Positions 26,523-35,013 of a stretch of DNA of 64,000 nucleotides are shown in pieces. The stretch is taken from positions 1,100,282 to 1,164,281 of the forward strand of contig JADJGQ010000002.1 of assembly GCA_016708025.1 (NCBI GenBank), given 5' to 3'. Every line of letters begins with the position of its first letter. The stretch's first letter is position 1. Source of the stretch: a bacterium. Lineage in GTDB: Bacteria; Zixibacteria; MSB-5A5; GN15; FEB-12. The notes under the pieces were generated by a model that saw only the letters and a program-made list of their open reading frames with translations, was not told the origin of the DNA and searched no databases. Position numbers and translations under genes: made by a program.

Positions 26523-28286
26523 ATGAGACCATTGCTTGTCGTCTGTCTCTTGTTTCTGATGCCGTTACTGTCGGTTGCGGCCGACCTTGACGACAATCAG
26601 GAGTTTACTGCCCTGTCGGCGCAGGCAAAAACTGCCTTGGCCGACGGCAACTGGCAGGAAGCACGCCGACTCACCGAAGAGCTGGCCACTCGCTTTCCTG
26701 ATTCGCCGCGACGTGATCAGTTTCTCTTTGATCATGCCAAGGCGACCTACCATGCGGGGGACCATGCCGCAGCGGCCACCGAGTTCGGCCAGTTCATCTC
26801 GCAATTCCCCAAATCGACATTTCTGCCGGCCGCGCACTATTTCCGCGCCTGCAGTTGGTTGCTGCAGGAAAAGCGTGACGAAGCCGCCATCGAATTCCTG
26901 CAAGCGTACATCAATGGCGCCGATGCCGCGCTTACCACACTGATCGCTGATGCCCTGGCGACATTTGACCGCCCCCATCTGTCGATCCTCTTCTCGCAGG
27001 CATCCACCGCATCACTCTCCGATCTCCGTCGCTGCGAACTGATTCGCGAAATTTCCACTCACCTGATCGAACAACAGCGTATGGATGACGCCGTGCTGTT
27101 GCTCAGCCGATGTTCCTCTACATCGGTTTCAGCCGATGCCGCCGAAGCACTCCCCGAGGTTGTGCGAGTGGCAGTCGCCGTCCCCCTGACCGGTGAATAT
27201 CAAAAGTATGGTGAAGAGATTCTGAATGGCGCCATGATCGCCCTCCAGGCACAGCCTTCGTCAGGCAGAAAGATACGGCTCGTTCCTTTCGATACTCAGT
27301 CTGATCCGGTGATGGCCGGACGGATCTGCCGCGAACTGGCCGACCTGAAATATGATGCGATCATTGGGCCGCTGACCTCCAATGAAGCGGCTGTCGCCGC
27401 CTCCGCCATGAATGACCAGACAATCCCGATCATCATCCCCGCGGCGACCAGCGCCGGTGTGACTCTCCTTGGCGGTTCCGCTTTTCAATTATCGCCGAAT
27501 GTCGAACTGCAGGGGATCCGGATGGCGGAATATGCCCGACGTACCCTGAATGCGGACACCGCGCTGATCATCACTCCGACTGGATTTGATTATCTGCAGA
27601 TCGGCCAGGCATTCGCCCAGCGCTTCGAACAACTTGGCGGGGTCATTCTCGGTGTAGAATATTATCGCTCCAGCGATCGGGATTTTGGCCTCTATATCCA
27701 GTCGGCGAAAAGACTGATCCTGCGCGGATTCGATGAATCCGCCACTTATCTCGATTCCCGCGGCGATACGATTGAGACCGAGGCTGTCCCCGCTCGGACA
27801 GATATCATTTTCCTCCCCGGCCCGACCGATCAACTCCGCCTCTTGCTCCCGCAGATCCGCTTCTACAAACTGGAAGGGACTTTGCTGGGCTCCGATGGCT
27901 GGGGGAGTGAAGAGATCTATAGTCTCGGCGCCGATGTTGTTGGCGGTGCATTATTCGCCTCGCCGTTTGTCCTGCAGGGTTCTCGTCAGCCGGAATTCGC
28001 ACGCACCTATCAAAGTCACTATGGCGAAGTTCCGACTCGTATTGCCGCACTCGGCTACGATGCCGCCAACCTGCTGATACTGACTCTGTCCCAGAACCCT
28101 GCCACCCGGCTCGACTGGCTGACCGCCCTGGCGCAGATCTCGGATATCGAGGGCGCGTCAGGCAAGATCAGCTTCGGACAGTATCGCGAAAATGTCGAAT
28201 TGCCGCTCTATCGGATCGAGGGTGGCAGAGCCATCCCGGTGGTGACCAACCGCGGCGTCGCCGCAGAATCTCCTGTCGATCAGTGA
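26523..28286 (+). CDS. LpoA-like protein: TPR plus type I periplasmic-binding domain
   Basis: 587 residues from ATG 26523, just after the DUF151 stop. A signal peptide (RPLLVVCLLFLMPLLSVA) is followed by a TPR-like region (about 25-215; TALADGNWQEARRLTEELAT and HAAAATEFGQFISQFPKS) and then a Peripla_BP_6 domain from about residue 218 (VRVAVAVPLTGEYQKYGEEI, YDAIIGPLTSNEAAVAASAM, GRKIRLVPFD). This is the architecture of penicillin-binding-protein activator LpoA and related receptor-like proteins. No lipobox Cys is visible, unlike LpoA of Enterobacteria. It may sense or bind amino acids or muropeptides in the periplasm. Member of the long pth operon. Confidence 0.8.
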   Translation: MRPLLVVCLLFLMPLLSVAADLDDNQEFTALSAQAKTALADGNWQEARRLTEELATRFPDSPRRDQFLFDHAKATYHAGDHAAAATEFGQFISQFPKSTFLPAAHYFRACSWLLQEKRDEAAIEFLQAYINGADAALTTLIADALATFDRPHLSILFSQASTASLSDLRRCELIREISTHLIEQQRMDDAVLLLSRCSSTSVSADAAEALPEVVRVAVAVPLTGEYQKYGEEILNGAMIALQAQPSSGRKIRLVPFDTQSDPVMAGRICRELADLKYDAIIGPLTSNEAAVAASAMNDQTIPIIIPAATSAGVTLLGGSAFQLSPNVELQGIRMAEYARRTLNADTALIITPTGFDYLQIGQAFAQRFEQLGGVILGVEYYRSSDRDFGLYIQSAKRLILRGFDESATYLDSRGDTIETEAVPARTDIIFLPGPTDQLRLLLPQIRFYKLEGTLLGSDGWGSEEIYSLGADVVGGALFASPFVLQGSRQPEFARTYQSHYGEVPTRIAALGYDAANLLILTLSQNPATRLDWLTALAQISDIEGASGKISFGQYRENVELPLYRIEGGRAIPVVTNRGVAAESPVDQ

Positions 28287-28358
28287 CCGGCTCGCAGATA
28301 GACCGAGCGCCCGGACGACAGTGAACGTATAAGCTTCAGACCCGGAAAGAAATCTACC

Positions 28359-28565
28359 ATGGACGAAAAGAAGATCGCAATCAGAATGGTCGTCGACGGC
28401 AAAGAGCGCGAAGTATCCTTCGAAGAACTCTCCCTGTCGAATAACCTGGCTCTCGAAGCCATCGCCAGACTGATGATCGAAAAGAAACTGTTCGAACCCA
28501 AAGACCTGCTTGAAATGATGGAGCGGGTGAAAAAAGAACGCTACCGTCCGGAACCGGGCGCCTGA
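28359..28565 (+). CDS. Small acidic-basic helical protein, unknown
   Basis: 68 residues, probably all helical (FEELSLSNNLALEAIARLMI, KDLLEMMERVKKERYR). A ribosome-binding-like GGAAAGAAA lies 9 bp before the ATG. The strong codon bias and 3 bp spacing to the following gene support a real gene. No family recognised; it resembles small proteins encoded in housekeeping operons. Confidence 0.6.
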   Translation: MDEKKIAIRMVVDGKEREVSFEELSLSNNLALEAIARLMIEKKLFEPKDLLEMMERVKKERYRPEPGA

Positions 28566-28568
28566 TCT

Positions 28569-29045
28569 ATGAATCTCTCTGCCGACCGACCATCCGAATT
28601 CGTGCCCGAAGCAACCCAACCGGAGGGACCTTCTGTCTCCTGGACGATCCATCCGGTGAAGCGCAAGCCATGGCTCTCCGCCATCGTTACCTCGGTCGTG
28701 CTCTTGTTCTCGTTCCTTGTCTTTGTGGCGACCGAATCGACCTTTTTCTGCTTTCTGTCGCTGGTCGTGTTGTTCGCCTCGCTGGCCAAATTTTACATGC
28801 CGACCAGCTATACGCTGACGGAAAAGGAAGTGATCGTCAAAACGACCACCCAAACGCTCAGGAAAGAATGGTCGCTCTATCGGAGCTACTGGCCGGATAA
28901 AAACGGTATCCTGTTATCGCCGTTTGTCGGGCAGTCTCGCCTCGAGAATTTCCGCGGCCTCTATCTGATATTCGGGGAGAACCGGGAAGAGGCAACCGCC
29001 TTCGTGAAGAAACGCATCCCGCAGTCAACCGGGGAGCAATCATGA
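28569..29045 (+). CDS. Two-helix membrane protein with a C-terminal PH-like domain
   Basis: 158 residues. Two adjacent transmembrane helices (about residues 39-72, AIVTSVVLLFSFLVFVATES and FFCFLSLVVLFASLAKF) are followed by a beta-rich domain (SYTLTEKEVIVKTTTQTLRK, EWSLYRSYWPDKNGILLSPF). This is the pattern of small bacterial PH/YcxB-like membrane proteins. The function of that group is unknown. Starts 3 bp after the preceding gene and overlaps the next by 4 bp, so it is translationally coupled. Confidence 0.65.
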   Translation: MNLSADRPSEFVPEATQPEGPSVSWTIHPVKRKPWLSAIVTSVVLLFSFLVFVATESTFFCFLSLVVLFASLAKFYMPTSYTLTEKEVIVKTTTQTLRKEWSLYRSYWPDKNGILLSPFVGQSRLENFRGLYLIFGENREEATAFVKKRIPQSTGEQS

Positions 29046-29506
29046 GCTGGCTCGGACAAAGCCCGATCCCCAACGAAGGGAAAGATATCTTTCCCGAGGA
29101 AGAACTGGCGATAATCGAAAAGGTCGCGAAGAAAGTGGTAGAGAGAGGGATGACCGTCCCGGCTATCATCTTCCTCGAATCGATCAAACCGCTCAATTTC
29201 ATCTCCGCCCAGGCGATGATCTTTTTCGAGCCGATCGTCCAGACCGTCTTTAATCTCCGCGACTACGACGCCTTCCGTTCGGCCCTCGAAAAGCGCCCCA
29301 GTATCGAACTGCTGATCCAGAAGATCGAAGCCATGGATGCCGCCGCCAGCGTCCGCGAAAAGCGGGTCAAAGCATTCATGAAAGAAGAGCGCAAAAAGTG
29401 GAACTGGTACCAGCGATATCTGGGAGTTTTTCTGCCGAAGGTCGTCATTCCTGAGGAAGTCCTCAACCCCCCTCCGACCGAGCCGAAAAAAAACGACGGC
29501 CAGTAG
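29042..29506 (+). CDS. Conserved small protein of unknown function
   Basis: 154 residues. The start overlaps the previous stop (ATGA). The central segment reads AKKVVERGMTVPAIIFLESI followed by KPLNFISAQAMIFFEPIVQT, which I recall from hypothetical proteins of FCB and related genomes. It may be amphipathic and bind membrane. A predicted helical segment (LEKRPSIELLIQKIEAMDAA) and a basic C-terminus follow. Last gene before a strong terminator, and so last gene of the pth operon. Confidence 0.65.
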   Translation: MSWLGQSPIPNEGKDIFPEEELAIIEKVAKKVVERGMTVPAIIFLESIKPLNFISAQAMIFFEPIVQTVFNLRDYDAFRSALEKRPSIELLIQKIEAMDAAASVREKRVKAFMKEERKKWNWYQRYLGVFLPKVVIPEEVLNPPPTEPKKNDGQ

Positions 29507-29521
29507 GCCGCCGTTTATTTA
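29486..29521 (+). terminator. Rho-independent terminator ending the pth-rpsF operon
   Basis: AAACGACGGCC, loop AGTA, GGCCGCCGTTT then ATTT. The stem overlaps the end of the last gene. Confidence 0.8.
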
Positions 29522-29548
29522 ACCGGTCAGTGATCTCCACATCACTGA

Positions 29549-30175
29549 CTATTTCTTTTGCGCATTCTGCAGGATCGCCAACTGATAGACCTCAATCGAT
29601 CTCCCCAGCGTATCCGCAAATGGCGACGCGATCTTTTTCAGATAGGCAAGTTCCGCCTCGGCCTGCTTAATATCTCCCATCGCCAGATAGGTCTCGCCGC
29701 GGTATTCCCGCGCCTGGGCGAAATCCGGCTTGAGCGTCAACGCCCTGTCATAAGCCGCGAGTGATTTCGGGAGATCCCCCAATTTGCGATAGCAATACCC
29801 CAGGTAGTTATGCGCTTCATGCATCGCGGTATCAAGCTCAACCGCTTTGGTGAAATTCTCGACCGCCTTTTCGTACTCTTTGCGCGCCTTGGCATCCGAG
29901 GTCGCCCGGTAATTGTAGGCGTACAGCGAATCCCCCTTGATCCCGATTTCGCGCGCTTTGTCGACATGCTTGACGCCGTCGTTATACTCGCTCACCGCCT
30001 TCTTCTGATTGTCTGCGGCCTCTTCCTCGGGCGATTTCTCGCCCGAGCCGAGTGCAAAGGCGGTTGAGGAAAGAAGGAATAGTCCTGCCATCAGTGCGAT
30101 AGGGACCGAGGTGGCGCGAGTAACCACCCCGATCCATCGGGCTAATTGTGCCATTAATGGCGAGCAGTGCTGCAT
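29549..30175 (-). CDS. Exported TPR protein
   Basis: About 208 residues. An N-terminal hydrophobic segment (SVPIALMAGLFLLSSTAFA) looks like a signal peptide. Three TPR units are visible in the second half: the pairs EKAVENFTKAVELDTAMHEA, KSLAAYDRALTLKPDFAQAR and KQAEAELAYLKK. The start is uncertain (TTG 30193, ATG 30175 and ATG 30154 are all in frame, with no clear ribosome-binding site). Adaptor or scaffold in the periplasm; partner unknown. It lies 37 bp downstream of the secreted sorting-domain gene on the same strand, and so may be co-transcribed with it. Confidence 0.75.
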   Translation of the reverse strand: MQHCSPLMAQLARWIGVVTRATSVPIALMAGLFLLSSTAFALGSGEKSPEEEAADNQKKAVSEYNDGVKHVDKAREIGIKGDSLYAYNYRATSDAKARKEYEKAVENFTKAVELDTAMHEAHNYLGYCYRKLGDLPKSLAAYDRALTLKPDFAQAREYRGETYLAMGDIKQAEAELAYLKKIASPFADTLGRSIEVYQLAILQNAQKK

Positions 30176-30230
30176 GTTCGTCACAACACCCAACGATGCT
30201 AAATGGTTCCGATGAGTCTATGTTAGTGAG

Positions 30231-32825
30231 TCACTTGATGATAACGAGTTTCCCGATCTGAACCGAACCGTCCGGTGACTCCACCGTCCAGTAATACAGA
30301 CCGGAGACCACCGCTTGTATGTTTCGATTGATCAGATCCCAGGAATCACGCGTTGAATTGGGGTCCGCTGGGTCGAAATCGTGGCGCAATTCACGCACCA
30401 GATCGCCATCGATTGAGTGAATCCGGATAGTACATCGTGGGGGGAGATTGACAAAGTTTATCCGTCGGTCTCGATCAGGAATGCGGTTAGACCCGCGCCC
30501 TTCAAACCCCGCATCACGGTAGTGTGCGTCTATGCGATATGGATTTGGGTAGATATAAACGGGTGGCAGAACTGAGTCCGTTTGTCCTTCGTCGCCAAAC
30601 GGGTAGCAGTGTTTGATACCTGCCATTTTTGAGGTCTCAAGAGCGGGAAGTTCGACTTTGGGCGATCCGAAATCATATGCGGTGACATTGACAAAATAGG
30701 GGACAGTCGGTAATAGATTCTCGATAATGCACTCATACTCGTAGTACTTCAGGTTCCCTTCCGCAGTCAGTTCATCCGTGGTAATTGTGTCAAATGGCCC
30801 CGGTTTCTGTGCCTCCGGATAAACCCGTCTGATAGGCGTCTGCACCGCCAGTTGATTGACATTGTAGTCATGTGGTGTGAAGTAGAAAAGTGAATCGATC
30901 GAGTGTTTCCCTTGGTATGGATTGTGGCGCGTGTATGCCAGGGGATCAAACAGCGAATCATGGCAAGGGTCGTCGCCTGAGCCGTAAAGGCATCGAACCT
31001 CCTCAAGTGTCATCGGAATATCCTGTACCTCAAAATCACCATCCGGCGGCACCATCGGGTTCCAAACCCACTTGTCAAAATTCCGCCGGTCATAGCCCGC
31101 CAGCAGAGACATTGAACCTTCGCGGTCGTCCCGGCCCAGCCAAATGTGGTAGCCCTCAAAATCAATCAGTCCGGAGAAGATGTCTTTGGTTGTTTCAGAG
31201 CGTTGCCCGTTGAAGCGGACGCGGATCGCGTTCAATTGTGGCTCCACCCAGAACTCCGGTGGCGGTGGGGGCTGAACACCACGCCAATCCGCCACACCAT
31301 CGCCGCGATAGTATGTCGTGTCGGCGCCGCTTATCACCCACTGACCGTCGACCAATACCGAATCAAGGACGCAAACTCTATACTCCCCTGCGTAACCGTC
31401 TGAGTCAGTGTCCACACCCGGGTTGTCGAATATCCATTCAGCCCATGTCGCGTTCTTTGCAATGTCGTCAAATGACACGTTTTCGTACCACTTCGAGGGC
31501 TGTCCATTGATCAAATTTATCCCATTTGCTGGATCAGTGTGAAATCTCTCCCCAGCGATATAGGCGAAGGCAAGTGAAAGTTGTGCACCTGGAGCGAGGC
31601 GGAATGGTCCAAATGACAGCACATAGTAGGCATCGTCACCATTGGCCAGCGAGTCCCTGTACTCCCAGGGCGGAAACATCCACTCTGGATTGTTTGGCCA
31701 TATGTCGCTCACCATTGCCTGGTCATAGTCCCATTCACCATTGCTCATAAGGTAATACTTGTTCCGATCACCGAGCGGCTCACCAGTGCCACCAGTAAGG
31801 AAGTTCCGGAGTGGGCGTTCCGGTGTCGGTTGGCGACGCGGCCCAAAATCATAATTGAGGCCGTAGTTGTTCACCCACCAGTTATAGGCAATTTGCTGTG
31901 TTGTCGATGGGAGCTGGAGGAATCGAATCCCTTCCACCGAAGTGGGCGATTTATTTCCCCCCTTTAAGGCAAATCCCCCGTTGATTGGATCGCCGTCATT
32001 GTCTACTACCCAGGCAAGCCCGATGGTGTCGATGAATCCACATCCGCGGGCTGACGGATAGGTCCGCAAGAAGCCGCAGATATCGTCCTCCGAGAGCCAA
32101 TACTCATCGACCTCCCAATCTTGTTGGCCGCAATCCTGGTCTGATTGAATACCCACATACACTCCTTCGATGAAGCTCTCGCCAACATTGGTGATCTTCA
32201 CGTCAAACAGGACGAAGTCTTCGGCGTATGCCACTGACCATGCGTAAGATCGTTGCTCAATCTCAAGGTTGAGCGGGCGGTGGGGACGATAGTCCAAAAA
32301 GTCCAGTCCACTGTTGTTATTGGTAATAGTGTCTACCGACCAGCAGATGAAATCCTCCTCCGAAATGGCGCCAATGAACTCGGGCGCTTCCGGGTCGGAG
32401 GTCGAACGATAAACCAACGCATGTTCGGGGAGTCCATCCCAACTGAATTCAAAGCCGAGTTCGTCACGGTCAATGTAGCTAGTAATGGAGACCAGCGTAT
32501 CACCACCGACAATCCCTCCAACCCACATGCCTGCATCGGCGAGGTACTTAATCCCGGACCATCGTGGATACTCTCCAGCCTCGCCGCGCCAATTGCCAAT
32601 GATACACTGATTTACGTCGTATTCAAAGACTCCGCCCAACCTACCAGCACCGATCCCCAATCCCAGTTTGCCAATGGAATGTGAGGCATCGCAGTATTCA
32701 ACCGCCTGAGCGGTGGTCAACGCCTGGTGTCTGAGCGAATCTCTGCCAATTGGAGAAGGCCTGGCGGCGAGCTCTGGGCCGCCGATAGATGCCAGGAAAA
32801 AGAGCGATATAAGAATGAATCGCAT
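30231..32825 (-). CDS. Large secreted protein with C-terminal sorting/FlgD-like domain
   Basis: 864 residues from ATG 32825 with a GGGGGA site. Signal peptide RFILISLFFLASIGGPELAA. The long middle part contains many aromatic and Asp/Gly-rich beta segments (GRDDREGSMSLLAGYDRRNF, GVADWRGVQPPPPPEF) and no enzyme motif I can name. The last 100 residues are a beta domain with PVYIYPNPYRIDAHYRDAG, then LPPRCTIRIHSIDGDLVREL and a GLYYWTVESPDGSVQIGKLV end. This resembles T9SS-type or FlgD-Ig C-terminal sorting domains of FCB bacteria. Probably secreted or surface-anchored. Similar multi-domain proteins are often annotated 'hypothetical' in Zixibacteria. Confidence 0.78.
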   Translation of the reverse strand: MRFILISLFFLASIGGPELAARPSPIGRDSLRHQALTTAQAVEYCDASHSIGKLGLGIGAGRLGGVFEYDVNQCIIGNWRGEAGEYPRWSGIKYLADAGMWVGGIVGGDTLVSITSYIDRDELGFEFSWDGLPEHALVYRSTSDPEAPEFIGAISEEDFICWSVDTITNNNSGLDFLDYRPHRPLNLEIEQRSYAWSVAYAEDFVLFDVKITNVGESFIEGVYVGIQSDQDCGQQDWEVDEYWLSEDDICGFLRTYPSARGCGFIDTIGLAWVVDNDGDPINGGFALKGGNKSPTSVEGIRFLQLPSTTQQIAYNWWVNNYGLNYDFGPRRQPTPERPLRNFLTGGTGEPLGDRNKYYLMSNGEWDYDQAMVSDIWPNNPEWMFPPWEYRDSLANGDDAYYVLSFGPFRLAPGAQLSLAFAYIAGERFHTDPANGINLINGQPSKWYENVSFDDIAKNATWAEWIFDNPGVDTDSDGYAGEYRVCVLDSVLVDGQWVISGADTTYYRGDGVADWRGVQPPPPPEFWVEPQLNAIRVRFNGQRSETTKDIFSGLIDFEGYHIWLGRDDREGSMSLLAGYDRRNFDKWVWNPMVPPDGDFEVQDIPMTLEEVRCLYGSGDDPCHDSLFDPLAYTRHNPYQGKHSIDSLFYFTPHDYNVNQLAVQTPIRRVYPEAQKPGPFDTITTDELTAEGNLKYYEYECIIENLLPTVPYFVNVTAYDFGSPKVELPALETSKMAGIKHCYPFGDEGQTDSVLPPVYIYPNPYRIDAHYRDAGFEGRGSNRIPDRDRRINFVNLPPRCTIRIHSIDGDLVRELRHDFDPADPNSTRDSWDLINRNIQAVVSGLYYWTVESPDGSVQIGKLVIIK

Positions 32826-32962
32826 GGTCCCCCGATTCTTGTATCCCTATATAGATTCACCTTCAGGATACATCTCGATGAGAGACGAGACAACCCATAT
32901 TTCGTGAAGAGGGTCTCGACTCGCCCGCCGCCAAATGCGGTCTCAGCCCTCACCGGGGACAG

Positions 32963-32976
32963 CCCCCCCGGGGGGG
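32963..32976. other. C7G7 perfect homopolymer palindrome
   Basis: Seven C followed by seven G in the intergenic region upstream of yajC, about 45 bp before the promoter. It is either a real hairpin-forming tract or a sequencing weak spot. Confidence 0.5.
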
Positions 32977-33020
32977 AACTTTACCCCTCCAGGCCGGTTA
33001 TCTGTATAGGAATTATTATG

Positions 33021-33049
33021 TTGGCTGGATTGGCCAGGACGCCTATATT
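33021..33049 (+). promoter_or_regulatory. Sigma70 promoter for the yajC-def-fmt-rng operon
   Basis: TTGGCT (33021-33026), 17 bp, TATATT (33044-33049), placed about 70 bp upstream of the TTG start of yajC. Confidence 0.6.
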
Positions 33050-33120
33050 TCGTCCAGTTGACCGGCTGTTCAGTTTTTGCACTGGATGCCGATAGATATA
33101 ACACGTTCAAGGAGTTAGAG

Positions 33121-33435
33121 TTGAACCAGGAATGGTTACTCCTGATGGGGGGCGACCCCAATTCGCAGGGCTCGCCACTGTTGATGATCGTCTGGTTTGG
33201 GCTGATTTTTCTGGTCATGTATTTCCTCATGATCCGGCCGCAGCGCAAACGCCAGAAAGAACATGAACAACTCCTGAAGGATTTGAAAAAGGGTGACAAA
33301 GTCGTCACCAGCGGCGGTCTCTTCGGGACCATCTTCGCTATCGATGAAGAACGCGGACGCATCGTTCTCAAGATCGGGGATGAGACCAAACTGGAGTTTC
33401 TCCGGTCATCGATCGCCGGTAAAGTAGACAAGTAG
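33121..33435 (+). CDS. yajC: Preprotein translocase subunit YajC
   Basis: 104 residues from TTG 33121 with AAGGAG 7 bp before; an upstream in-frame start at 33058 lacks a site. A single N-terminal transmembrane helix (MIVWFGLIFLVMYFLMIRPQ) is followed by the YajC RPQRKRQKEH motif and the KKGDKVVTSGGLFGTI block. Inner-membrane partner of SecDF in protein export. First gene of a four-gene cluster with def, fmt and rng, an arrangement that links secretion with translation start and RNA processing. Confidence 0.95.
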   Translation: MNQEWLLLMGGDPNSQGSPLLMIVWFGLIFLVMYFLMIRPQRKRQKEHEQLLKDLKKGDKVVTSGGLFGTIFAIDEERGRIVLKIGDETKLEFLRSSIAGKVDK

Positions 33436-33461
33436 CTTTAAGAAAGTTTTTAGGAGTTAGC

Positions 33462-33968
33462 GTGGCTGTACGACCGATCGTCACATATGGCGACCCTGTT
33501 TTGAGACAAGTTTCTGCGCCGGTCACTGAGATCGACCAGGCGGTCAAAGATTTGGTGTCCGATATGATAGACACCGTGAAAAAAGCTCAGGGTCTTGGTC
33601 TGGCGGCGGTACAAATCGGCGTGTTGAAGCGAGTCTTCATTGTCGACCTCTCTGCGGTCGATATCACTGCCAACCTCACTGTTTTCATCAATCCGGAGAT
33701 CATCGAAGCCACCGGCCAGGTTGAGCTGGAAGAAGGCTGTTTGTCATTTCCGGGGATCTACCAAAAATGTACCCGTCCCGCCAGAGTGCGAGTCCGCGCT
33801 CTTGGAGTCGATGGCCAGCCGTTCGAGATGACGGTGGATGGCCTGGCGTCTCGGGCCATTTTGCATGAGTATGATCACCTTGAGGGTAAGCTGTTCATCG
33901 ATTATATCTCGCCGATAGCCAGGACGCTTTTGAAAGGGCGGCTGAGAAAGCTCGCCGCTGCTTCCTAA
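33462..33968 (+). CDS. def: Peptide deformylase
   Basis: 168 residues from GTG (TAGGAG site). Removes the formyl group from nascent N-terminal Met; metalloenzyme. The three motifs are intact: GLGLAAVQIG (Gln51), EGCLSFPG (Cys93) and HEYDHLEG (His135, Glu136, His139). Type I/II assignment is not attempted. Precedes fmt by about 85 bp, the classical def-fmt pair. Confidence 0.97.
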   Translation: MAVRPIVTYGDPVLRQVSAPVTEIDQAVKDLVSDMIDTVKKAQGLGLAAVQIGVLKRVFIVDLSAVDITANLTVFINPEIIEATGQVELEEGCLSFPGIYQKCTRPARVRVRALGVDGQPFEMTVDGLASRAILHEYDHLEGKLFIDYISPIARTLLKGRLRKLAAAS

Positions 33969-34053
33969 TCTGACCAGGTTGATTCTCTCTTCCGGTCATT
34001 TGCCTCGCATGTCGCCACAGCGATAGCAGGCCGTCCAGTCATGCTCCACCTTC

Positions 34054-35013
34054 ATGAGAATTGTCTACATGGGCACGCCGGAGTTTGCCCGGTTGCCGCT
34101 CGCGCATTTGTGTGAGAGCCGGCATACCGTGCTTGCTGTCGTCACCGGTCCGGATAAAACCGCCGGTCGAGGTCACAAGCTGATCCAAACTCCCGTCAAA
34201 CAGGAAGCCACCCAGCGCGGCATCCCGGTCCTGACCCCTCTCTCCCTCAAAGAGGAAGGGCTGGCCGATGGTTTGCGCCAATTCGAGGCCGACCTGTTTG
34301 TAGTGATCGCCTTTCGGATCTTGCCTGCCAGGCTGTTCGCTATCCCGCGGCTTGGCTCGATCAACATCCATGGCTCACTGCTCCCCAGGTACCGTGGCGC
34401 CGCCCCCATCAACTGGGCGCTCATTAACGGCGATACCGAAACCGGTCTCTCCAGTTTCTTCCTCAAACGCGAGGTAGACACCGGAAACCTGATCGGACAG
34501 GTCAAAACCGCTATCGCCGATGACGACACGTATGATTCTCTGGCCGGGAAAATGAGTGCGATGGCCGGACCGTTCCTGCTCGAAACGCTCGATGCGATCG
34601 AAGCCGGACGGACCGACGGTATCCCGCAGAATGATGCCGAGGCAACCACCGCTCCCAAGCTGACTCCTTTCAACTCGATGATCGATTGGGGATTCCCGTC
34701 GGTCCATATCCGCAATTTTGTGCGGGGTCTCTGTAGCAAGCCGACTGCCTACAGTTATTTCAGAGGGAAACGTATCAAGATCCTCGAATGCGTTCGCGCA
34801 GACGAGCTGGCACAACCCGGACTCCGACCCGGCACCGTCCTGCAGGACAAACGACGACTCGTCGTCGCCTGCGGTCCCGGCGCGGTCGAGATCACCCGGA
34901 TCGTGCCCGAAGGAAAAGCGGAAATGCCCGGCGCCGCTTTCGTTAATGGTTTTAAGCCTCTCACCGATGAGGTTTTCGGGGAGATCCCGCAAGGGGTGAA
35001 GGAGCATGAGTGA
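34054..35013 (+). CDS. fmt: Methionyl-tRNA formyltransferase
   Basis: 319 residues, standard length. Transfers formyl from 10-formyl-THF to Met-tRNA. The conserved core IPRLGSINIHGSLLPRYRGA contains the catalytic Asn-x-His (near residues 107-109), followed by PINWALINGDTETGLSSFF and the EVDTGNLIG Asp. N-terminus MRIVYMGTPEFA is typical. The stop overlaps the start codon of rng by two bases, so the two are coupled. Confidence 0.97.
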   Translation: MRIVYMGTPEFARLPLAHLCESRHTVLAVVTGPDKTAGRGHKLIQTPVKQEATQRGIPVLTPLSLKEEGLADGLRQFEADLFVVIAFRILPARLFAIPRLGSINIHGSLLPRYRGAAPINWALINGDTETGLSSFFLKREVDTGNLIGQVKTAIADDDTYDSLAGKMSAMAGPFLLETLDAIEAGRTDGIPQNDAEATTAPKLTPFNSMIDWGFPSVHIRNFVRGLCSKPTAYSYFRGKRIKILECVRADELAQPGLRPGTVLQDKRRLVVACGPGAVEITRIVPEGKAEMPGAAFVNGFKPLTDEVFGEIPQGVKEHE

